From CAJINA01 sp964636125 (GTDB lineage: Bacteria > Desulfobacterota > Desulfobacteria > Desulfobacterales > CAJINA01), in contig CAZWPX010000006.1 of the NCBI GenBank assembly GCA_964636125.1, positions 80,796 through 144,795 of the forward strand: a stretch of DNA of 64,000 nt. The letters run 5' to 3'. Both the position numbers and the translations under genes were made by a program. Of the stretch, positions 58,928 to 64,000 are shown piece by piece. Position 1 is the stretch's first letter; the number at the start of each line of letters is the position of its first letter. A model generated the notes under the pieces. That model worked only from the letters and a program-made list of their open reading frames with translations, did not search any database and was not told the DNA's origin.

Positions 58928-60631
58928 CTATACCGGCCCGTCCAGCAACTCCCGGGCATGCGCCAGGGTCGTGGCGCTGATCTTGACCCCGCCCAGCATC
59001 CGGGCCATTTCCCGCACCCGCTGTTCAGGTGTCAGGGGCTCTATGGATGTCAGGGTTCTCTTGTTCTTGATTCTCTTTGAAATCAGAAAATGATTGTTCC
59101 CGAAACGGGCAATCTGGGGCAGGTGCGTAATGCAGATCACCTGACAATGGTCCGCGAGATCCGCCAGTTTTTTCCCGACCACTTCAGCCACGCCGCCCCC
59201 GATACCGGCATCCACTTCGTCAAACACGATGGTTTCAACTGCCTCGGACCCGGCTAAAATCACTTTAAGGGCCAGCACCACCCGGGACAATTCACCACCG
59301 GAGGCAATTTTGGCCAGGGATTTCAGCTCTTCGCCCACATTGGGTGCGATCAGGATCGACACGCGGTCAATTCCGCTTTCCGTGAGCAGGCTGTTCCCGA
59401 CGACCAGGCACTCGTCGGTTTTGTCATCCGCCGGTAGTGTTTTGACTTTTACTTCGAAGCGGGTCTCTTTCATCTTGAGCCCGGCAAGTTCGGCTGCTGT
59501 CCGCCTGGACAATTTAATCCCCGCCTGCCTGCGTTTTTTAGAAAGCTGTAAAGCCCGTTCACCGACTTCACGGCTCAAGGTCGCCAGAGAAGCCTCGGTT
59601 TGCTGCACGGTCTGGGAAAGGTTTTCAATTTCGGCAACTTTTGTTTCCACTGAGTCCCGGAATTCCAAAACCGCCGTCAGGCTGTCGCCATATTTTTTCT
59701 TAAGGCGGCCAAGGGCATCCAACCGCTCTACAACCTCTTCAAGCCGTTTGTCGTCCACCTCGATGCGGCCAAGGTAAGACTGCAGTTCCTGAACAGCATC
59801 TTCCACCTGGAAAATCGCTTCCGACAGTGCGCCGGCCCTTTTCGACAGAATCGGATCTATCCGACCGGCTTGCTCCAGGTTATCCCGGGCCGCCGAAAGC
59901 CGCTCCACGGCAGCCCCATCTGTATTGTAAAGCATTTCCACACTCTGGTGAACCGTCCTGAAAAGAGTCTCCGCGTGTTTGAGACGCTTGCGTTCGCCTT
60001 CAAGTGTTTCATCCTCACCGGTATGAATGCCGGCTGCCTCAATTTCATTTTTCTGAAATGTGAGCAGTTCCCGCTGCTGGGTGCTGCGCTTCTCCCGTGC
60101 CCGCAACCCCTTAAGCTCCCCCAGCAGGGTCTGGATGCGTTTGACACCGGCCGTAACCTCTGCCCGGAGGCTGTCCAGCCCTCCGAAGCGGTCCAGAATG
60201 CCCAACTGCTCTTCTTCTTTCAGCAGGGCCTGGTGCGCATGCTGCCCGGAAATGCTTGCCAAACTGCGGGTAATATCCCCCAGCGCCTGCATGGTGGCCA
60301 GTCGGCCGTTTATATAAACCCGGTGCCGATCACGGGCCGATATCACCCTGCGGATGATCAAGCCCTCTGCAGCATCGTACCCCTGTTCGGCCAGATTTTC
60401 GGCAAGCCTGCTTTGGGGCGCGATATCAAACAGCGCTGCGAGTTCCGCGAATTCAGCACCAGACCGGACCATCCGGGCTGCGGCCCGGCTGCCCAGCAAT
60501 AGATTGACCGCCTGAATGATGATCGATTTGCCGGCCCCGGTTTCCCCGGAAAGGATGGTAAAACCGCTATCAAAACGAATGCTGAGGTCGTCGATAATGG
60601 CAAAATTTTTTATGAAAAGTTCCTGGAGCAT
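58928..60631 (-). CDS. recN: DNA repair protein RecN
   Basis: 567 residues, an SMC-like ATPase for double-strand break repair. The N-terminal FTILSGETGAGKSIIIQAVN is Walker A. A coiled-coil centre (about 160-380) follows. The C-terminal ASGGELSRVVLALKVI is the signature, and TIVFDEVDAGIGGGVAEVVG is Walker B. CITHLPQIARFGNNHF and a final acidic segment close the protein. AAGGCG precedes ATG 60631. Complete and typical of RecN. It stands alone. Confidence 0.96.
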   Translation of the reverse strand: MLQELFIKNFAIIDDLSIRFDSGFTILSGETGAGKSIIIQAVNLLLGSRAAARMVRSGAEFAELAALFDIAPQSRLAENLAEQGYDAAEGLIIRRVISARDRHRVYINGRLATMQALGDITRSLASISGQHAHQALLKEEEQLGILDRFGGLDSLRAEVTAGVKRIQTLLGELKGLRAREKRSTQQRELLTFQKNEIEAAGIHTGEDETLEGERKRLKHAETLFRTVHQSVEMLYNTDGAAVERLSAARDNLEQAGRIDPILSKRAGALSEAIFQVEDAVQELQSYLGRIEVDDKRLEEVVERLDALGRLKKKYGDSLTAVLEFRDSVETKVAEIENLSQTVQQTEASLATLSREVGERALQLSKKRRQAGIKLSRRTAAELAGLKMKETRFEVKVKTLPADDKTDECLVVGNSLLTESGIDRVSILIAPNVGEELKSLAKIASGGELSRVVLALKVILAGSEAVETIVFDEVDAGIGGGVAEVVGKKLADLADHCQVICITHLPQIARFGNNHFLISKRIKNKRTLTSIEPLTPEQRVREMARMLGGVKISATTLAHARELLDGPV

Positions 60632-60852
60632 ACGCCTTCTTACGCTTAAAACAAAGGGCCGGGAATAAAATCAAAACATGACCATAGATCTCATAATTTT
60701 CAAACCGGGTCAATAGAGGGGCAGCAAAGCCGGAAGCAGCCTCAGCAGGTTTAAATCCGCGGTGAAAGGTTAGGTAGTGTCCATCCATAGGTAAACATAG
60801 AGCGCTGGAATGAATGCAGACCAAGGACCTGCTGATGCAACGTGGAGCCTGG

Positions 60853-61019
60853 CTCGTTCAAGGCCAGGGCTTGCCGCGTGAAGCTGTATTCCGAATACCG
60901 CAAATATAGCTGAACAGCGGCAATTAAGATAAAACAGAAATGAAATTTCTGATTGAGCGCGGGCCGGTTCGTTCAAGGCCAAGGCTTGCCTGGTGAAGCT
61001 GTATTCTGAATACCGCAAA
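60853..61019. repeat. Two direct repeats of 52 bases
   Basis: The copy at 60853-60904 and the one at 60968-61019 differ at about five positions (each reads GTTCAAGGCCARGGCTTGCC, then GAAGCTGTATTC and GAATACCGCAAA). They lie in the gap between recN and the K+ channel gene, and the second copy sits inside the inverted repeat at 60944-61070. A 63-base spacer separates the copies. No gene is seen in the gap. Confidence 0.7.
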
Positions 61020-61070
61020 CCCGGCGTAACGCCGGCATTGGGCGAACCGGCCCGCGCTCAATCAGAAATT
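60944..61070. repeat. Perfect 28-bp inverted repeat reaching into a coding stop
   Basis: The arm at 60944-60971 is an exact reverse complement of 61043-61070. It begins AATTTCTGATTGAGCGCGGG on the left. The right arm includes the stop codon and last codons of the K+ channel gene (ends 61062), so the repeat supplies the protein's C terminus. The enclosed 71 bases hold a direct repeat copy and a small CCGGCGTAACGCCGG hairpin. Insertion beside the gene is likely. Confidence 0.78.
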
Positions 61071-62072
61071 CTTGCGGGCGGCGGCGATATCCCCCACCTC
61101 CCCCATCACAATCAAGATCAGTCCCGGGTCAATGGAGATATCGGGGGGGGGGTTAAACTCAATGGCCTGGCCCGGCCTTTTTGCACCCAGGACCAAGAGA
61201 TTGAAACGCTCAGCCAGGCCCGATTCGCCCAGGGTCTTACCTATGGAAACGGTGTTCTGGGTGACCACAATCTGGTGGATCCGCAAGTTTCCCTGTTTGC
61301 TCCTGAGCATGGAATCGAGAAAGTCCACCACCGTCGGCCGAATCATCTCGGAGGCAATTCGCAGGGCGCCGATGGTATTGGGTGACACCACGCTGTTGGC
61401 ACCAGCCTTGTTCAATTTGGGCATAAGTTTCAAATTGACCAGGCTGGAAATAATGCGGACCTTGCTGTTCAGCATCCTCGAAGCCATGGTTATGTAGAGA
61501 TTGTCCTTGTCCGAGGGCAGACAGATGGCGATCCCGTTGGCAGTTTCAATCCCGGCCGCCAGGAGGTTTTCATCCTCGGTGGCATCCCCGTTTATGTAAA
61601 GAAGGTCCTCAACAAACGTCAGGCAGCGGTCTATGGCTTCCTGATTGGCCTCAATCATCACCACGGATTCCTTGTTCTTAACCAGTTCCTGAATGACCGG
61701 CAATCCGGTCTGGCCGCCACCGCACACTATAATATGATTTTTGAGTTTGCCGATTGCTTTTTCCATTTTATTTTTCCTTAAAATACCCGAGAGCTCACCC
61801 TCGATCAGGAGTGCGGTCATGGCACCGAGACCATAGAGAATGATCGCCATGCCGAACGTAATCAAACACATGGTGAAGATTTCGGCAGGCACATTGCCGC
61901 TGATTTCAATGATCTCCCCGTAGCCGACACTGGTAATGGAAATCACGGTCATATAGAGGCAATCCATGATTGTGTATTTTCCGCCAAACATGGCATAATA
62001 GCCCAGCGTACCGGCCAGGATCACCAGAATGATCAGCAAAATAACCAGCTGCAGTCGATGTTTTATGTTCAT
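61062..62072 (-). CDS. K+ channel with TrkA-N and TrkA-C domains
   Basis: 336 residues. A two-helix pore (ISITSVGYGEIIEI) is followed by a TrkA-N Rossmann domain (IIVCGGGQTGLPVIQELV), then INGDATEDENLLAAGIETAN and a TrkA-C end. It is a ligand-gated K+ channel of the MthK/Kch kind, with nucleotide control through RCK. The last residues (AAARKNF) are coded within a perfect inverted repeat. ATG 62072 has a weak site. Single gene; regulation unknown. Confidence 0.88.
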   Translation of the reverse strand: MNIKHRLQLVILLIILVILAGTLGYYAMFGGKYTIMDCLYMTVISITSVGYGEIIEISGNVPAEIFTMCLITFGMAIILYGLGAMTALLIEGELSGILRKNKMEKAIGKLKNHIIVCGGGQTGLPVIQELVKNKESVVMIEANQEAIDRCLTFVEDLLYINGDATEDENLLAAGIETANGIAICLPSDKDNLYITMASRMLNSKVRIISSLVNLKLMPKLNKAGANSVVSPNTIGALRIASEMIRPTVVDFLDSMLRSKQGNLRIHQIVVTQNTVSIGKTLGESGLAERFNLLVLGAKRPGQAIEFNPPPDISIDPGLILIVMGEVGDIAAARKNF

Positions 62073-62420
62073 ATTTAAACCATAGCGCGCGGTTTACACC
62101 TGGAAAGTTAGTCCGGCGCGTGTGCCAAACCGGATAAGAAAGTCTGATTACACAAGAGTCTCTTATACTTACACTGTATATGAAAAAGTTCAATCCCTAA
62201 TAGCGTCTGCCAGGACAATGTAACGATCAGACAGGTGCCTCGCATCTTTCTATAGTAAAAAAATGGGGCTAATGGTATTGAAAATATCTTTACAAAATCG
62301 CCGCTCTATTTTAAGATTGAGAGTTGCTCAATATTTTCTGCAATCCTGTTCTCTGAGGATCAAGACAAAAAGGACACGCACCACCGGTCCGGCAGCGGAC
62401 TGGATACGCATGAGGTCTCG
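62073..62420. other. Gap between divergent genes, no gene seen
   Basis: An AT-rich stretch between the K+ channel gene (minus) and rdgB (plus). It should hold both promoters, yet no clean -35/-10 pair stands out. No palindrome longer than a few bases was found. Confidence 0.4.
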
Positions 62421-63083
62421 ATGAACGCACTCACAACCCTGGTCATTGCCACCCGCAATCAGGGTAAACTCGACGAAATTAGCGACCTGTTAAAAGACTA
62501 CCCGGTGGATATCAAAAGCCTGGAAGATTTCGGCCCTATTCCGGAGGTCGTGGAAGATGGCGACACCTTTGAGGACAACGCCTATAAAAAATCGAGCTTT
62601 ACCGCCCGGGTACTTGGATTTCCAGCGCTCTCCGACGATTCCGGACTTATTGTACCGGCCCTGGACGGGGCTCCCGGCGTGCACTCAGCCCGCTGGGCCG
62701 GTGCCGGCGCATCGGATGCGGCCAAATGTGAAAAGCTACTGGCTGAACTGGAAGGCATTGAAGACCGCCGGGCCGCATTCGAGTGTGTGATCTCCATCGC
62801 GGTTCCCACCGGGCCGGCCCTGACCTATACCGGCCGGTGCGAGGGTGAGATTCTTACTGTCCCCTCAGGAGCCAACGGTTTCGGCTACGATCCCGTTTTC
62901 TATTACGCGCCCTTTAAGAAAACATTCGCGGATATGCCCCGTGAAAAAAAGAGCCGGGTCAGCCACCGGGGAAAAGCGCTTCTGGAACTGCAATCTGAAT
63001 TTGACAAAGTCCTGACCTGGATTGAACGCCACATGCCGGTCCCGGAAAGATTTCCCTGCCATGATGGAAACGATGCTTGCTGA
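62421..63083 (+). CDS. rdgB: XTP/dITP diphosphatase (RdgB/HAM1)
   Basis: 220 residues. LVIATRNQGKLDEISDLLKD at the start is the substrate-binding SxNxxK-type loop. ALSDDSGLIVPALDGAPGVH and GANGFGYDPVFYYAPFKKTF with SHRGKALLEL match the Ham1 family. It hydrolyses non-canonical purine triphosphates (dITP, XTP) to keep them out of DNA. GAGG precedes ATG 62421. A C-terminal extension of about 20 residues overlaps the nitroreductase start. Confidence 0.94.
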   Translation: MNALTTLVIATRNQGKLDEISDLLKDYPVDIKSLEDFGPIPEVVEDGDTFEDNAYKKSSFTARVLGFPALSDDSGLIVPALDGAPGVHSARWAGAGASDAAKCEKLLAELEGIEDRRAAFECVISIAVPTGPALTYTGRCEGEILTVPSGANGFGYDPVFYYAPFKKTFADMPREKKSRVSHRGKALLELQSEFDKVLTWIERHMPVPERFPCHDGNDAC

Positions 63084-63651
63084 ACTGATAAAAAGAAACC
63101 GCAGCTGCCGACGCTTTGACCAGAAGCACGCGGTCGCACCCGCCACCGTCAGGGCCCTTATCGACCTGGCCCGCTGCTCGGCATCCGCGGCCAACCGTCA
63201 GCCGCTCAAATATATTTTTTCAACAAATCCGGATAAAAACGAAGAAATCTTTACCTGCCTGGCCTGGGCCGCCTACTTGAAAGGCTGGCCGGGACCCGCT
63301 CCCGGAGAGCGCCCCGCCGCCTATATTGTCATTACGGGCGACACCCGTATCAGCACCAATTTCTGGTGCGATCACGGCATCGCCAGCCAGAGCATCCTGC
63401 TGGGAGCCCGGGAATCAGGCCTGGCGGGCTGTATCTTCGGGGCCATCAACAAACCGAAGCTGAAAAAGGCCTGCGGTCTTCCCGATGACCTTGAAATTCT
63501 TCTGGTTCTGGCCATCGGCAAACCAGCCGAAACGATTGTCATAGAGGCCGTGGGCCCGGATGGCGACATTGAATACTGGCGTGATGATCAGCAGACCCAT
63601 CATGTCCCTAAAAGGGCTATAGAGGAAATTATATTCGAAAGCTTTGAATAA
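63061..63651 (+). CDS. Nitroreductase-family flavoprotein
   Basis: About 196 residues. MLAELIKRNRSCRRFDQKHA starts the fold, followed by LIDLARCSASAANRQPLKYI, where the (S/A)xxNxQP motif binds FMN. CDHGIASQSILLGARESGLA and GCIFGAINKPKLKKACGLP are typical of the small nitroreductase branch. ATG 63061 overlaps rdgB by 23 bases, so the pair is co-transcribed. It reduces a nitro compound, quinone or flavin with NAD(P)H; the natural substrate is unknown. Confidence 0.86.
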   Translation: MMETMLAELIKRNRSCRRFDQKHAVAPATVRALIDLARCSASAANRQPLKYIFSTNPDKNEEIFTCLAWAAYLKGWPGPAPGERPAAYIVITGDTRISTNFWCDHGIASQSILLGARESGLAGCIFGAINKPKLKKACGLPDDLEILLVLAIGKPAETIVIEAVGPDGDIEYWRDDQQTHHVPKRAIEEIIFESFE

Positions 63652-63803
63652 ACTATAAACGGTCACGATTTCCTGGGGAGGCGTGGCATTTTCCCGTAAA
63701 CAGCAGCCGGGAAAAGCCCGCCGGAATTGGGGCTCCTTTCGTATAAGGTCTTTTTTAAAAGAACACCTCATTTAACTTTATATCGGCATAGCAGGAGAGT
63801 GTA

Positions 63804-64000
63804 ATGTTAGAAGCAGGCAAAGGGATTGATATTCTAAGTGAAATTGGAGGAATTACCAGCGTAGCAACGGGGCTCGACTTCATTAGAAGCAAGATGGATG
63901 GTGAAAACACCGCCAAACTTGACCGGATTACCAATCCGGACGTTCTTTTGAAAATTGCCAATGCCGCGTCCATGTGCGCCCCGGACTCAATTTTCATCAA
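63804..64000 (+). CDS. Probable GTP-dependent PEP carboxykinase, N-terminal part
   Basis: The open frame begins at ATG 63804 with AGGAG upstream and runs past the window end. It reads MLEAGKGIDILSEIGGITSV, with LDRITNPDVLLKIANAASMC and then APDSIFI. The arrangement of a short acidic start and a (I/L)xNPDVLxxIAxAxxxCxPDSI motif is that of GTP-type PEP carboxykinase N termini in Desulfobacterota. No catalytic loop is in view, so identity rests on 65 residues. The enzyme would link oxaloacetate and PEP. Confidence 0.55.
   Translation, partial: MLEAGKGIDILSEIGGITSVATGLDFIRSKMDGENTAKLDRITNPDVLLKIANAASMCAPDSIFI

Noticed and set aside
60853..61019. Possible CRISPR from two 52-base direct repeats with a spacer
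   Set aside because: Only two long copies with mismatches, one inside an inverted repeat, and no cas genes nearby.
1..64000. tRNA or rRNA genes, prophage or intact insertion sequence
   Set aside because: No cloverleaf with TTCRA arm, no rRNA-like block, and no transposase or integrase motif seen in any frame.

Overview
The window reads as chromosomal DNA of a Desulfobacterota (delta-proteobacterial) bacterium, most likely near Desulfobacterales. This is an inference from the gene families and their combinations: alternative complex III and cbb3-oxidase parts beside many c-type cytochromes, an FmdE-family protein, a GTP-type PEP carboxykinase start, SLC13/RCK transporters, and intergenic spacers packed with degenerate palindromic repeats. 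Coding DNA is GC-rich and the repeat spacers are AT-richer. I see no rRNA, tRNA, CRISPR array, prophage or intact transposase.

Layout. (1) 1-8484: an aerobic respiratory block. It enters the window in mid-operon with an ActF-like membrane subunit and an ActA-like multihaem cytochrome of alternative complex III. Then come CcoN, a dihaem cytochrome that looks like CcoO joined to a CcoP-like domain, three small membrane proteins (one CcoS-like), an ActE-like monohaem cytochrome and the copper ATPase CcoI. (2) 8594-12845: UbiG- and UbiE-type quinone methyltransferases, a convergent UbiA-family prenyltransferase, then a FixH/YtkA-like exported protein overlapping a TauE/SafE-like membrane protein with a CxGMC motif, both plausible oxidase accessory factors. 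(3) 12980-16259 (minus): TIM-barrel sugar epimerase, inositol-phosphate-synthase-like enzyme and a methyltransferase. (4) 16400-21511 (minus): rhodanese-YceI fusion, a second secreted YceI protein, a ferric-reductase-like flavocytochrome, a CBS protein, a Fic gene remnant and a nitronate-monooxygenase-like enzyme. (5) 21803-29466: envelope and ion genes (K+ channel with zinc ribbon, VWA-TSP3-OmpA lipoprotein, MscS channel, rubrerythrin-like protein, SLC13 transporter) and a receiver-PAS-histidine kinase.

(6) 29994-33930: a BtuF/FecB-like, FecCD-like and ATPase ABC importer ending in an FmdE-family protein. Its 5' leader contains a terminator hairpin, and a second hairpin covers the Shine-Dalgarno of the permease, so two RNA-level control points are visible. 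(7) 34121-44927 (minus): a complete glycogen set of debranching enzyme, phosphorylase, synthase and branching enzyme. (8) 45453-50447 (minus): a tight four-gene operon (six-hairpin glycosidase-like, hexapeptide acyltransferase, CoA-transferase/GNAT fusion, concentrative nucleoside transporter). (9) 50962-64000: SerB with ACT domains, flavin reductase, SLC13 transporter, MFS permease, an AbiEii-like nucleotidyltransferase and a decayed second one, a DUF4136-like lipoprotein, RecN, a TrkA-type K+ channel, RdgB, a nitroreductase and the first 65 codons of a probable PEP carboxykinase.

Taken together, sections 1-2 would build a quinol-to-oxygen branch (quinol -> ACIII -> cytochrome c -> cbb3) with its copper maturation and quinone-tailoring genes, which is notable if the host is an otherwise anaerobic lineage. 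The strongest leads for new biology are the ACIII/cbb3 arrangement with a CX3CH haem site, the ABC-FmdE leader RNA with its SD-masking hairpin, the cysteine-less rhodanese-YceI fusion, and the families of nested palindromes in the spacers.
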